Assembly: GCA_010015675.1 (NCBI GenBank)
Contig: ML976983.1
Span: 740,932 to 804,931, forward strand
DNA: 64,000 bases
Reading direction: 5' to 3'
DNA from: Byssothecium circinans
Lineage: Eukaryota > Ascomycota > Dothideomycetes > Pleosporales > Massarinaceae
The position numbers and the translations under genes are program-made. Positions 10,399-23,716 of this stretch are shown here, in pieces (the first letter of the stretch is position 1; the number at the start of each line of letters is the position of its first letter). Below the pieces are notes generated by a model. It ran no database searches, was not told where the DNA came from, and saw only the letters and a list, made by a program, of their open reading frames with translations.

Positions 10399-10843
10399 AT
10401 CTGCTCGAGTTCCGCAAGAGCGCATTTCGTAATGCAAACATCTCCTGTAGAGATTCAGGGGTAAACAATGAATTGCTGTGGGCGGAGCGGTGGGTATAGA
10501 TATACATATGTATTCGTTCACGCGTGTCATTCCGCACTGATTGGACATAGTCGAACTTGGCCTTGTAACACAAACATGCAAGGTCGGAATCAAGTTCCAC
10601 TTTTTCCAGGCAGCAACTTCAAAGAAACTCTAGTGAGGCCTCTCAATTTTTTATTATTTTTTTGATAACAATGGCTTGCTTTTCAGGGTACCAGCTGCGG
10701 TGTGTTCGTTTGATTCTACGCACAGCGTCTACATATTATACCTCTTGTCCTCGCGTATTACTTTCTACACCGTTTTTACACCGTTTCTTGATAACAAGCT
10801 GCTTTCAGGTATCTCGCATTATTTCACCTCTTGCAGACTCTAA
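10399..10843. other. Spacer between two minus-strand genes
   Basis: AT-rich 3' flank of ALG10 and upstream region of the 9329 gene, which may hold an alternative first exon up to 10600. A poly-T rich patch lies near 10650. No other gene. Confidence 0.45.
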
Positions 10844-12697
10844 CTACCACAAAAACCTCTGAACTTTCCCCGGTTCTTGCGGCCAAGAGAATCCGCGATA
10901 AAGGAAGTTGTATCCAAGCACAGCATTGATCGTGAGGAGCCAAACTGTTTCCAAAACTAACCGCATATCGTACAACCTCCTCTTGCCGGAAGCTTGCTCT
11001 TCTCGCGGTCCTGGAAGATAGGGTACATGTAACCGCCACATAATCCATGGAATGATGAAATACCGAGGCTCGACAAGAGGCGCTGTGGCCACAGAGAGAG
11101 TTGCTGTAGCCACCCACGCTACGACAAAACTGATCTGGCAGGGTTGGGACGGTGTGTTGTTGTCGACTGAACGCTTTTCTTGAGATGTCTGCTTCGCTGG
11201 GTCTTCGCCTGGTGTCTTTTCACCGAGGGTCTGAAAAGTCATCCAAGCACAGATGTAGTAGAGTGGTACTGCTGCGTAATTGATTGTGGGATGTCGTCGG
11301 AGGATACGGAAGACATAGAAAACGTAGTGTCGATTATCGGCGAGAGTGTACGGGTGGATGATGGTATTGTAATGGACTGCAGTTAGACCGCTTACCATGA
11401 AAAGAGTGGCGGAAATGAAACTGGGAAACAAAACCTTAGCCTTCCCGGTAATATGGTCCTCGATAACCGTCCTTGGTCCTGTTGGGAGGAGTCCGACAAA
11501 GGGGGATAGTACGGAGCCGATAGTGAGTGGAACCGAGAAGAAGACTACGTATGGCCAGAAGTAAAGCATCTGTGGGAGGTGAAGTGTTGCGGTGTGGGCG
11601 GACTTGTCGCCTGGCTCATGTCAGTATCTTGCGAGTGTCCAATGTGTAGTTGCTTACCAAGGACTACGCTGCCATTCCACACGACGAACCCTACAAATAG
11701 AGCAAGTAGGACTAGATATGGGCTCACACTTTTCACGATCAAGAACGGCCGCTTGATCGCAGCCAGTGCCAGTGAAGCGAAAAAGATTAAGAAATCTTGA
11801 GGATGTCAATGTACAGTCTCTGTCAAATATCGCTTAAAACGCACCTTGAGGCCCAGCAGACTCAACACAGCAATCGTAAACTTTGCCATCGCTCCAGCCC
11901 ATTTTGAGAATAGTCTTTAGATGATGACCCGCGGGACTGATCCCTCCGTTCTCCTTCAAAGCATCGACGACCGCTAGCGCAGCCGGAAAAACAGCAACCC
12001 AAAAAATGTTAGTCTGTCGGAATAGGAGTGCAATAATGCCAATCACAACGAACACCATGTTGTGGAAAAACGGGTTTGTCGTATCCTTGCGCCCGAGGAA
12101 GGTAGAGTAACTGATCAGTACCACAAGTGTCGACATCACATCTGTGTAATATAGTGCCGAGAAGAAGAACATAGGAGGAAAGAGACTGATGTTGAGAGCC
12201 GAGTGCGCATCAAGAAGAGACAGCGGATTTGCTTGACCGTACTGCACATCCTTCGTTTGGTTCGATGAGCCCTTGCGGACACTTCGAAGTAAATTATACG
12301 ATACAAGGCAGATGAGGCAGATAGCCCCAGCATTCAATGATCGTAGAGTTGAAGTCTCACATCCAGCCACGCCATCTATAAGTAGCGAAGCTAAGTACCT
12401 GTGTCTATTAGTATTAGGACTATATCAAGTGGGGAAGGGTGACTGTGTACAGGCCGGGTGGTGTCGTTATCTTCGGATCCCACGTATAGTCGTTGTTGCA
12501 GTATCTTTGTGCTTGAGGCACATGAAATGCCTCATCCTGAGTATAGTCAAGAACATTTCCCTCTCTTCAATACCAGGCGTACTTACAAGATAGGGCTCTG
12601 GCACGTTTTCAGAGACCAGATTATACCATGTCACGGATATGTTGGCAATCGCCAGCAGTGCCCCAGGCAGCGCCCACAGTTGGAAGAGCGAAGGCAT
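10844..12697 (-). CDS. ALG10: Dolichyl-P-Glc alpha-1,2-glucosyltransferase (ALG10/DIE2)
   Basis: Five exons on the minus strand (12697-12587, 12536-12451, 12398-11845, 11795-11658, 11610-10844) give 551 residues. Introns are 47-52 nt. Family blocks appear in order: [12 protein letters not shown] and [14 protein letters not shown] near the N-terminus, [12 protein letters not shown] in the middle, [22 protein letters not shown], then [14 protein letters not shown] and [15 protein letters not shown] near the end. Many hydrophobic segments fit a multi-pass ER membrane enzyme. It adds the third, terminal glucose to the lipid-linked oligosaccharide before transfer to protein. The start chosen gives the short first exon MPSLFQLW..., ending just before the conserved DEAFH block; an open frame extends upstream to 12883 but overlaps the divergent PSF2 promoter and start. 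Confidence 0.93.
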
Positions 12698-12876
12698 GTA
12701 AGTTTTCGTGGTTGGCTGGTGGATACCTAAACGTGGAACTGTGGTCGAGGTAGTGATGGCATCGAGGACACTTTTACTCCGGCAAAAGCCTAGTCCATAT
12801 TCGGTAAGGCGTCCTCGACACGTCTTTGCGAGCCAATTCTCGGCACCGCATCGACCACCACTCCACACGCCTAACG
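12698..12876. promoter_or_regulatory. Bidirectional promoter region, ALG10 / PSF2
   Basis: Only 179 bp separate the two divergent start codons, so the two transcription units must share upstream sequence. No clear TATA box is seen. Confidence 0.5.
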
Positions 12877-13790
12877 ATGGCATTGCCTCTACCGCCGGGG
12901 CTCACACCCCCAGAAATCGCCTTCATATGTGAAATGGAGCTCGTCACCATCATTCCGCGGCAGAAACTAGAGGCAATGAAGTTACTAGGTGTGGGTATGC
13001 CCCGCCAATACCCCTCCACGAACCGTTGAGGGATTCGTACATAGTCTAAGTGAGATGAGATGGCGACTAAAATATCTGTAGGGGCCTTTGAAATCGCTCA
13101 ATCCGCCTCAAAGATCCTCAATACCGCTCTGGCTCGCCCTACTACTAAAGCGCCAGCGTCGCGCCAACATCGTACCCCCACCCTGGCTTTCACCTGAGTC
13201 CTTAACCGCAATCCTCGATCACGAAACGAAAGAAGAAGATGCCTTCTCTCCTCCGCCTCGACTGCCACCTGCACCGGCTAGTAACACACTTGCCTTCTCG
13301 CCACCCTTCCTACAAAGCTCGACCGCCAACGCGGCGCCAGACGCCCTACCATATCACTGGCTAGAGTTGGGAGAGATGCTTTTAGAGGCGGCGTCAGACG
13401 ACTTTGAAGAGCCCGATACTGTGCGGAAGTTGCTAAGGGGACTGAGAGAAGTTCGCATGGCAAAGCTGAGGAAAGGCGTCGAGGTGCTAGATGCGGGAGG
13501 CGGTGTGAAGATGAACGGTGTTGGGGGTATGGAGCTTAGCGAGGCAAGGTCATTCATTACGGGAGTCATAGATGGGCTACGGTGAGTGCACATGGTTGGA
13601 AATCTTTGTTTGTTATGACGATGCTCGTAGTGTATGGGGATTACAAAATCTTGGAAACATCCTCTGACGATTCAACAGCAAACTCTCAGCATCGAAAGAA
13701 CAACTGAAGAAAGAACGCGACCGAGAAGAAAGAGATAACGGATACTCCGGAACAGCAGACTATGACGATGACGAAATGGACATGCAATGA
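12877..13790 (+). CDS. PSF2: GINS complex subunit PSF2
   Basis: Exons 12877-12990, 13082-13581 and 13679-13790 encode 241 residues. Conserved PSF2 blocks are seen: [13 protein letters not shown] and KLLGGPL (formed across intron 1), then [28 protein letters not shown]. The C-terminus is charged and acidic ([10 protein letters not shown]). Introns are 91 and 97 nt. PSF2 with PSF1, PSF3 and SLD5 forms GINS, part of the CMG replicative helicase, and acts in the nucleus at origins and forks. A Ser/Pro/Ala-rich insertion (about residues 85-105) between the WLSPE block and the helical domain is the only extra. Confidence 0.93.
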
Positions 13791-16700
13791 GCGCCTTGAT
13801 GAGTCGGTCCACGAATTCTTTCGACGAACAACAGCAGCAAGAGCAAGTCTGTCGTCATCGCTTACATCACCTGCGATTTGCAATCTCGCTCGATAGGATT
13901 TGAGAAAGAATTGCGGCTTGTATCCTCTGCAACACTCCCGCACGCTACTCGTGTGATCCCCTCACGTCCCCTGGTGTCACATCCCCCCGCGTCTCAAGTC
14001 GTGTGAATCAAACTGAATCCATGCAAAATACGGACTCCAATCCCCGACTCTCCGATCAATTATCGCATCCAAACCTAGTTCCCATCACCGATATCGGCTT
14101 CCGGTAACTCCCCGCAATCAGCTCCCGTACCTGCAGCTAACATCAACACGCTATAGACGCCGTGTAATCATATTATCAGAGATGCAGGACCCCGACGCCT
14201 AAAAGCACAGCCTGAGGCGAGTGATTGTGCTACCGGTGGCTTGATGGCAGTGATAGCTCGTGTCAAACTTTTTAAGCGAAAAGCCACATGTTTGCCAAGC
14301 CACGTGGTTGGGGAACGGCCATCGTTATGAGTATTGAGGGCTGGCGTCGTAAAGAGCCGTCGCCGCGAGGAAGGGATGGACGGCGCGACGAGGCTGCGGG
14401 TGGTCTTCCGGGGACGGGTGGAGAGACAGAATGTCAAACCTATGAAACGCGGGGCGTGATAGAGATGAGCGCAGTGAGCGCAGTTGGCCATATGCTTCAT
14501 GGCATCAGACCAGTGAAAGCCACCTCAACACAAACTCGTTGGCAGTCTAAATCAAGAACACAGCAACTATGACCTCCGGTTATTCGACTCAGGGCGCTGT
14601 CATTGCTTACTGCCCGATGGCGCAGTTTTTTCTGGTTCCGCAAGCTGCTCCAAACCTCGCATTTCAAACCATGTTTTGAGGGAGCGCCGATCTCCTCTTC
14701 TTGATCCTCATATCCTCCTCATCCCACCATTGTATTCCGTCGTCCTTCGTCCGCACAGCCCCTCAGCCCTTAACGTCTCATCTGTTCTCTGCTACGCCCC
14801 AACCCGAGTCAGTTTTAATTTCTTTCCCCTCTTCCATCACCCCATTGCCTTCTCGTAACGCCACCGCTGTATAGCAATCCGTTCCCCGTCCCAACACCGA
14901 ATTAAACATCAATGTAATACTTCACTAAGAAATATTCATGTAGTATGGTCGTAAGATGCGGAATTGTGACAAGTGAACATGGCGATGCTTATCCTCAAAG
15001 ATGTATGCAGGAAGCCATGGAACCGAACGTCGTGTATAGTATAGCATGGGGAGCAGCAGTTTGGGTACCGTACTCTGTCAACGGAGAAGAATATAGTTTG
15101 CGCACCTAAATAATTTTGAGACACAACTATATAAAAAGCGCTGCTGAACTGTATCCTCAGGTTCTGCGTGCACACCGAGTGAGCAGTGACCCAACGTCAT
15201 GAAGTTGAAGTACATCTTCTCCATCCCTTAATTCATTATGAGGCTCGTCTCGAACTCAAGAAGCGATGACATGTCTTGTTCGCTTACCTAATGTCAACCG
15301 TATGTCTCGGACATGTCATTCTGCCTCTAATGCGCAAGTAACCTGATTCCTGACTCGCAGCCCTCTGATAAACTTTCACCACTCCGTCTCACCAAGCGGG
15401 GTTCTGGCTGATACGATATCATCTCCCCTCCACCCCGTACACCTCGCTGTTTGAAAAAAGAAAGAAAAGAGAAACAACCAGTCTCTCACAAAACAAATCA
15501 TCGCGGTCGCCGACTTTTGCCCAGGCGGCCAGGCCTGCGGTACTGCATGTGATGTCGAGAGTGATGTGAAGCGACTGGAGTCTGGATTCGTGGCGTATCC
15601 GTATGCTATCTTGGTATTACCGAGATATACTCCGTACGTACAGTGTCTTCCAAGTTCTGGAAAGACGAGATCAATAAGGTACATGGAAGCAACTGTAGTT
15701 TAATGTAATCGACATCTGCCCTTCTCCTGTATAAAATTTGAAATTGATGAAAGATGAACTCCCCATAGATTTGAAATCTGGCTCTGCGGGTATCCTGTCA
15801 GATCCGTCTGTCAGTGCTCAAATGGGACGTTAGTTCGTTTCGTGCTAGGCACCTCCCATCCCATCTCACTCAAGCTTTCCAAGTTCCAAACCTTCCACCA
15901 CTACCGTAAGTCCATTGCAACATACATCCTCGAAATCCCTCACCCCTCCCCATGCAGCCCTAAACACCCCCCATCCAGGTATATATCGTACCAGGGTGTC
16001 CATAGCAGCTATCTACACCTCTGCCCCAAACCTACTCTTTCCAGCAACAATTTCCCAGCCCCTTCCCACGCCTGCCGGAAGATAGACACCGTGCGGTGCG
16101 GCGTGGAAACTCCACCCATGAAACGCGCGCCTGCGAGTCTCAAGATCCAAAATGGAGAAATGCCGCGTGCAAGCGTCACGGCAGCACCGGAAGTGGATGT
16201 GGACAGGACCGCTCATTATTAGAAAAGATGAGCAAAAATGTGGATATTGACTATACCGAGACGTGTTCCGGACTGGTGGGTCGCGGGTCCTGCATGCTGA
16301 GAGGCAGTGAGGATGTGGTTTTTCCGCGAATGAGGAAGGGGTAGATTTTTTTGATGGTTTGACTAGGTGATAGTCGAGGCTTGCGTTTGTTGTTACAGAG
16401 GATAATAGTTGGTTTGGTGTGAAGGCGCTCGAGCATGAGATGCGTGCTTCTGTTGGTGAGGAATTTGACATTCGACCTGGTTCATGTCGATATCAGGTAC
16501 GCTATCGATCTAGTCGATGTGGGGCTCTTAAGCGTCGCGGTCAGATGCTGCAGCGTTGTGACTGGCTGTCACTCTGTCAACGCTGAGTTAGCGACCCGGC
16601 GGACTGGTTCTGCAGCATTCTGTCTAACCGTGAAATGTAGAAGTGATGACAGCCTATTCTTTGCTCGGTGACATCTCTTTCCTAGAGTGGACTGCGATGA

Positions 16701-17392
16701 AGTTTTTCTTCGCCAAGATAGATATTCGGAATCAACGATCCCGCCGGTGTCGCATCGGAAGGTTTCTCCGTGGATGGAACCACTTTCAAGAAAAGCCATA
16801 ATGCGATGACCTGTCATCTCCACTCTTGCACGACTTCTGGAGAACGGGCTTCAAGGCGGCATAATCTCATCTCGAATGCAGCATCCAGCACGTTTTCTGC
16901 AAGCCCGCCGCCAAATTGTTAGATCTTGAGCCCTCAGCTGCGGTACAGTCACGACCCGAAACCAAAGGAGGCAAGCCGGAAGCCAGATCCGGCCCTTTTC
17001 AGCCAATGCCATCTTCATGGAGGCACAGTATCAGCACATCAGTGTTGATCCCGCAGATCGCGTCCAAAGCAGGACAAGCGAAGCGAATATGAAATTGCTC
17101 AACATCAAAAACCCGAATTCATGATACGTAAACGAATAAATATGACAATCTCGGAATTTGAGATGGGCTAGAGAATGAAGCAAGAACTCAGTGAGATTAC
17201 CATGCCATGTCACCGCCACAGAAAAGGGCACGTTTGAGATGATGCCAAGCTAGCGACGGCCGAGCGTTCTTTCGTGCCGGCACCTCGAAATCTAAACTGT
17301 TCTGTACGGTAAAATATACTTATGTCATGTACCATGTCAACTTGACTCTCACCGAAATGCGCCGCCGTCGACCGCTTACAATCATCGTCGAT
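13791..17392. other. Long gene-free stretch (3.6 kb)
   Basis: Both strands show only short overlapping open frames, none with recognisable protein character. CT-rich tracts around 14690-14860 and 15840-16030 resemble fungal leaders or promoters. The last few hundred bases serve as the AIM9-like promoter. No tRNA, repeat or transposon relic was found by eye. Confidence 0.5.
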
Positions 17393-19199
17393 ATGTCAAC
17401 AGAGTGCATTGCCCGATCAACTTTCCGCTTACATCTTCTTTCTATCAACCCCTACGTTCGCCTCGCAGCCCGAAGATCATTGTCAACCACGATACCGCGA
17501 AAAGCACCTCAGACTTTAGCATGCGGAATGGGTGAGTAATACTTCGCGTTTTGCTCACTGTCGACTGTTCACCGATCTTGCCTACGTAGATACCCCCGAT
17601 AACGCATCCTTGTTTTCGTACACCTCCGGTCGATATCTGTTCAACGAGGACGCGAGGTTGAAGGAACGCCATGTTGAGTTCAACCTCGAAGCTCTGAAAC
17701 GTGCAGCCGAAGCCTCCATTGGCAACAAACATGGCAAGGTCATCAGCACGAAAAAGCTAGCCGAGGGAGGCTTTAATCGAGTCTTTGTCCTCAAGTTGCA
17801 GGACGGTTTCGAACTGATTGCCAAGATCCCATACCACCTAACCCGACCAGTATATTTTGCCACGGCTAGCGAGGCCGCCACTCTGACCTTCCTTCGGCGG
17901 AAAGGTATACCCGTCCCGGAAGTATATAGCTATTCCGCTACGGCGGAGAGTCCTGTCGGTACTGAATACATCCTTATGGAGAAAGCTCCCGGGGTTTGTC
18001 TCGCATCCAAATGGGTGTACCTCCAAGACGTTGAGATACGAAGACTTACGCATAGCTTCGTTGAACTTGAAAGAAAGCTTTTCGAGATTCATTTCAGCGC
18101 CACAGGTAGCTTATACTTCAAGAAGGACATTCCATCTAGTCTACAAGCTCCACTGTACACAGAAGAACATGCTACAGAACCAAATGAATTTTGCATCGGG
18201 CCTATCGCCGACTATATGTTCTGGTACGGTAGAAGAGCTGGCCTGAAATTGAACCGTGGGCCATGGAAAAACCACGTTGAATATCTTCAATCGATCGCAG
18301 AAAAAGAGATAGACTGGACGCAGCGTTACGGCGAACCGATGGAACCCGACTTCCCGCACAATGCTTTGGGACTGGGTGTTCAACGTCCAAAAGACTATCT
18401 CAAGCTTTTACAGTACTACCAGTTGTTAACACCACACCTGCTGCCGAAAGATCCCGCACACCACTTCAACCAGCCTACTCTTCGTCACCCTGACCTGACC
18501 CCCGGTAACATATTCATAACGCCCGAGACGGGTCGGATCTCATGTCTTATCGATTGGCAGCACGCCATCATCCAGCCACAGCTCCTCGCCGCTGGCTACC
18601 CCCGCGCATTCGAGAATCCAGACGACGAGCTTTCCCCCGAATTAATAGAACCCAAGCTTCCAGAGGACTTTGCATCCCTGAAAGTGGAAGAGCAAGTGGC
18701 GGCGCGCGAGCTCTATCGCCAGCGCCTCCTCTTCTTCGGTTACCGTGTGCTCAACGGCCATTTCAACCAGCACCACATCGCGGCCCTGCGTGATCCCCTT
18801 CTTCTCGGTCGCCAGATGCTCGTGGATAGGGCTGGCCGTCAGTGGGAAGGCAATCTCATGACCCTCAAAGGAGCTATCACACGCGCGGCCCAGTTCTGGG
18901 AGCACTTACCCGATGTTGAGGATATCAAGTGCCCAGTACAGTTTGATCAAACTGAACTAGACGAGTTCGCAGAGAATGAGGACGGCTGGCTGAAGATGAG
19001 CATAACCGTGGAACAGTGGCGGAAGAGAGTCTGTAATATGACTGAGGAAGGGTGGGTGCGAAATGAGGATTATGAGGAAGCAAAGAAGAAGCTTGAGGAC
19101 CTGAAGGAAGAGATTCGACTTCAGTGTGAAGGGGATGAGGAAGATATACAAGCCTTCCTGACCGGCTGGCCATTCCGAGGCCGCGAGGAAGTCAATTGA
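17393..19199 (+). CDS. AIM9-like mitochondrial phosphotransferase-fold protein
   Basis: Two exons, 17393-17531 and 17590-19199 (intron 58 nt), give 582 residues. The first exon encodes an Arg/Ser-rich, acid-free presequence (STFRLHL...VRLAARRSLSTT) typical of mitochondrial import. The body is an aminoglycoside-phosphotransferase/kinase fold. A nucleotide-binding region has GGFNRVFVL and a Lys in LIAKIPY. The catalytic-loop motif HPDLTPGN lies near residue 346 and the metal-binding Asp in LIDWQHA near 367. The long form with PxxP-rich linker and C-terminal helices matches the fungal Aim9/Fmp29 group, whose substrate is not established. The upstream ATG at 17357 would add twelve residues and also fits a presequence. 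Confidence 0.82.
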
Positions 19200-21068
19200 A
19201 ATTGAGAGGGAGTGTTGCACAGGCCCAGATTCAGACCTTCCAAGTACGGTTGAGCCAGGGTCAGGATGGCAGTCCTCATTTACCGGGTTCAGTCACGTAT
19301 TCTCAGGGCTCAAAACGGAAATAGATCTTACTAAGGTTGGGGTTTCCGCCTAATTTGAATGCCACTCTCATTTTGTTTCACAGTCCTACGCCTCATTTAG
19401 GGTCACGCGCATGTGTATGTAATGGAGGTTTCTAGTTAATAAAAATTGTGTTCGCCAAACTACTATCAGAGCACTGTCCAGCTGTCAGTGTGCTTTGTGC
19501 ATGAAGAGAATAGAGAGTGAGGATTGCAATATTCGGAATGAAATAAAACCGGGACGTGGAAAGCTTGCTATAGCTGACAACGATTATGTAATGACCATGG
19601 ATTGATCGCGGAGCTAAGACTTTCTGATGCCAAGAAATTGCTGGCTTAGAAGGGCTTTATTGTCGGAGGCAAAACCCTCCAGATATGAGGTGCCCAAACC
19701 AAACTAAGGTCGTTTAGGGGGGGAGGAGGGCTTTATGCGTAAATGCGTAAATGCGCGATGCGTAGCAAATACCCCATGACGGGGACCAAATGCAGAACCT
19801 TCGAGACCGACCATTATATATACCACTCCAAGGGTAAATAGTAGTACACTGCAGGGCTTCCCAGATTGTCGTTAAGCGATTATATAAACGCCCTTAGCGT
19901 AATCAATTAGCAGCTGTCGCCGTGTCATTAACGGTTGAGTTGTTTTGAGATGACGACAGGACGCCCATGCAGTGTAGTACCTACCCTTGTAGTAGCGTAG
20001 CAACGCAGAATGAAACCGAACTTACTTGCCGTCATATGCCGCCATGTGCTGTTCAACACAGCTGCCTGATATCAGTCCAGTGTCGTTGACTAGGCAAAGC
20101 ATCGCCGTAGGAATTCCCTCATCGGGTATACCCTAGATACAAGATAGGGCTGTCCCGGTGGCTGTGAGCCACGACTCACGATTATCGTTATCGAACATGA
20201 CATTTGTGAAGATTATCTGACGCAATAAAGACAATCGAATCGACTCAAGAACAAACCCTCGCTTCAGCTTGTGGCTGAGTCCAACACGAAGTCGATGTTG
20301 CTTCTTGGTGAAATACTCTATCTTTCCGTGGTACAAGACCGCTGACAATGATGTACTCAGTCTCTCTGCGGCAGAGCTGCGTAATTGCTTTTGGGCATTG
20401 CTTGTTCCAATCCTTCTTGCTGCTCGGCGACTTGTTCTCATGCAGGCGGCTCTTTTTGTCAGAAGGGATGATTGCTAGACACATCGACCTCGTCTCGTGG
20501 AGTCGGTAATGACCTGAACGGATATTAGCAATTCTTTGTCGTCGGCAGAAATATGGGGATGAATCGCGTGGAAGCTTTGAAAACTTTGACTGTCGCAAGC
20601 CTGGTTTGGCTCTCGCTATGCGATATGTTTGTGGGTCGGGTTTTCGGCTTAAAGCAACAATGAGGCGGACGCGTCATTCCTTTCTGTTCACTTTCCCTGG
20701 TGCCGTTCCCAGGCGTTCCAGCCGCTTGCTCTCGCCCGTAGGAATTATGCTGACGATTCGCTTGAGTCGATGTGGGGATGTCACGGAAGTCGATCGGCTG
20801 AATGAGGGACAGATGGCGGGCTAGTTGTCTCAGTGAGCATGTCGGGTTTGAAAGAGAGAAGGAGCTCCAACCAAGCAAAAGTTGTGTGCCTGAGTCAGTG
20901 GGTAGAAAAGTTGAAGCGGCGTTCGCTTCTTAATCTTGGCAACGAAGTGTGAATGCATCAGTGCGCGGGGGTGCGTGCGGAAGGCCGTGCTCATTGCCCC
21001 GAAGCGCGGACGTTTTGGAAAGTTCGGCAGGGGTCGCAACAAGGACCCAACCTGGAAGCTTTCAGAAT

Positions 21069-21102
21069 CTGTGATCCACGAACATCTGTGATCCACGAAC
21101 AT
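21069..21102. repeat. 17-bp tandem duplication
   Basis: CTGTGATCCACGAACAT occurs twice with no spacer. Confidence 0.8.
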
Positions 21103-23516
21103 GCACAGATATCTAGAGGATGAGGAACGGCAACGAGCATTGGAAATGAAGACATGTGAGGTTCTGCTGCTACACTGCGGTTGCCATTCGGGAAGGGTTT
21201 GACGTTGGACGGGAAGCGGCAACCGGTGCAAATGCTGACTGTACAAACTACCTAGGAACCGGCCGGGGTCCAGACGGTCAATATCCGCGCAATATCAATT
21301 TTAGACTCTGACTTCTTTTTGTTCTCAAAGTTGTTCTACATAGGGTTAGAAAACCGCTCGATAGTCATCGCATTATCTCGCTATCCTCTCATTGAAGGCT
21401 CGTAGGCATGCTTGCAAGACATGAGAGGGTATCAAACACAGCACTGTGAATATCAAGGTGACGTGCAAGTTGCCCAAGGGTCTCATGCGGTATTGGTGGG
21501 CTGGAGACCCATGGTTCATGTAGACTACAGTAGCGATCTGCGCCATGATGCTCGTCATTTTGGGGGCAGAGGTCGTCCCTTGGAGCGGATACGGCATGGT
21601 ACAGTCGTAGACCATGATCACACATTTGGAAAGTCAGAATCGCTGTAGGAGAAAAGAAGATGGCGCGTAGCCAGAGATCCAGAAATTGCATTCCCAACGC
21701 GATCAAGCTTACTCTCGAACTTTGCGGGTCCCTGTTGTTGAAGAACTCTAGCAGGGATGGGCGCTCTTGCGGCTACAGTATTTGAAAGATCGACAATGAC
21801 GACGACATCAAGTTTGCGGCCATCGAGGTTCGGTTCTGGAAGAATTGATGAACAGAGGCTCCCGAATGAGTGGGTTCCATCGCAGGCTACAACTCGGCGA
21901 AGTTGCACTTCAACACTAGATCAGTGGAAGTAATAGTCGGTGTTTCCGTCGGGCGCCGCAGAAGCAAAGTGGATACGGGTGTATCATCTGCACAAAAGGG
22001 AATATTCTGTGGTTGCACGTCGCTTACGAGGTACTGTGCCGTGCCAGAACTTTGGGATTCCAAATTGTACGCCGTCGAGTTCATCGGACATCCCATCGCG
22101 GTTGACTTTTGGGCAGCAACGACTGTCAGTATCTTCCTCCAGCATGCGGTATCGTGTAGTAAGGGAGGGGGTGCGCAAATCTCATTGGGGCTCTACCGCT
22201 AACTCGTAGTGACTAGCACTGCTTGCGGGGAGAACGTTCGCTGTTCCGCTCGGCATGTGCTCTTCAAGGATGCCCGGTGCTGTCCCGATGGGCAACGAGG
22301 GCAGGGGATGGTCAAGGATTTCTCCCCTGGGGCCTGCAGACGAACACTGCACCAGCTCAAAACTCAAGGTCGCTAACTCAGTTCGTGTCTGCATGTGCAC
22401 GCTGCAAGCCTCACGCATGCAGGCGGCCGTGTCCTTCGTGGGGTGCAGGACTTCGAGTCTGGGTGATACCGAGTGCACAGCGGCAATGCGGACGCGGACG
22501 GCTTTGCGCTCTCCATATGCCTGGACAGACTGAAAGTGAACGGCGAGGAGTACCCATTGGCTGGACGAAGTGAACAGAACGGGCAGTTTAATGACGGTGC
22601 AAGGTACGCAACGATGAACAGGGGCCATCCCACGCGTTTCCTATCCGAGTCTCGCGGCCTACCGCATCCCGTCAATAGCCCTGGAGAGAGGCCAGGGGCC
22701 CTGGTGCAGCGCCAGTCGCTCCGAATCAAATTTGGCGCAAAGGATCCCAATATGAACGCGGTCAGTGTGTTTATTATTTCGCGCCATAATACATTTGTCA
22801 CTGGCCTCCCCGACGTCTGCCCTCCATTATTCATTATTACAATCAGCAGGTGTGATCGTGATCGCGACTGTGACCGCACCGTGATCGAGCGACCATCGGC
22901 CCTCCCCTCTCCCCTCGCTTGGACGACCGTTGCCGTTAGCAAGCCCTCCCCGACCCTGAGTACGGCAGGCACGACCCTGGCCATTATTATTGAGGACTGC
23001 ACACTCCTCCGCGCCCTCTTTCAGCGTCCACAAGTCGCCCAAGACGCACGCCGAAGCCAGCCCCTCTCCTATACATCCTATACATACATACCGCCGCTCG
23101 CTTGCTCCAGCACTGAGCACACTTCACCTGCAGTCTCCAGTGCTGCCGAGTCCTCGCCCGCCAGAAACAGAAACCCTTCCTGTCACAGCTCGACAAAGGT
23201 GCAGCCGCTGCAGGACGTCGTTTCAAGCCCGCTTCACGACCCGTTTTCAATCCGCTAGTTTGCAACAGCACCTCCAGTGCCCGGCCTGAAAGTCCAGCTC
23301 GAGCAGGCCAGCCACTTCTGTGGTGTGAACGTGCTGCACCCTGCGGGACGAACCGCTTGGCCAATCCGGTTGCTCGTGGGTCCAATTGCCATCATCGCAG
23401 CTTCTGCGTACAGTACGGGTACGTGCTTTTCCGTTGATCGCTCTGCGTGGTGCATTCTTGCATGTGTCGTCGCTATCGCCCCATTCTTGTGGAACCATTC
23501 CTCACAAGTCCCGTCA

Positions 23517-23540
23517 CAACAGCAACAGCAACAGCAACAG
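23517..23540. repeat. CAACAG microsatellite
   Basis: Four units of a CAACAG-type hexanucleotide in the presumed leader of the RasGEF gene. Confidence 0.8.
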
Positions 23541-23716
23541 TACACAAGCCAACACTAACTCGCAAAAGCCGAACGTCACCTATCGATAACACTCGACTTG
23601 TCTCGATGACCGTGTGGCGCACAAGCTCACTTTCGCTGCACTACTAGCGCACCGTCCCAGGACCTACATCAATTGATCTGCCGCCTAGTTTCCTTTTCGA
23701 TTCTGTACCATAGAAC

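Larger units (their letters stand above)
19200..23716. other. Long gene-free stretch and RasGEF leader (4.5 kb)
   Basis: No supported gene. A weak minus-strand frame near 21887-22187 and an open frame at 22473-23258 have low-complexity or unfamiliar translations and are not called. From about 22800 the sequence is CT/CA-rich and likely forms the promoter and long leader of the RasGEF gene. It contains a 17-bp tandem duplication and a CAACAG microsatellite. Confidence 0.5.

Noticed and set aside
6868..13790. Possible secondary-metabolite cluster around the GMC oxidoreductase
   Set aside because: No PKS, NRPS, terpene synthase, P450 or pathway regulator nearby; neighbours are housekeeping genes.
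21887..22187. Minus-strand frame with CADDTPVSTLLLRR-type coding look
   Set aside because: No start, no consistent splice partner and no family; adjacent frames cannot be joined by plausible introns.
22473..23258. 261-residue plus-strand open frame upstream of the RasGEF
   Set aside because: Translation has no recognisable domain, is Ser/Pro/Arg-rich in its second half and lies in CT/CA-rich leader-like sequence; overlapping frames on the other strand are about as long.
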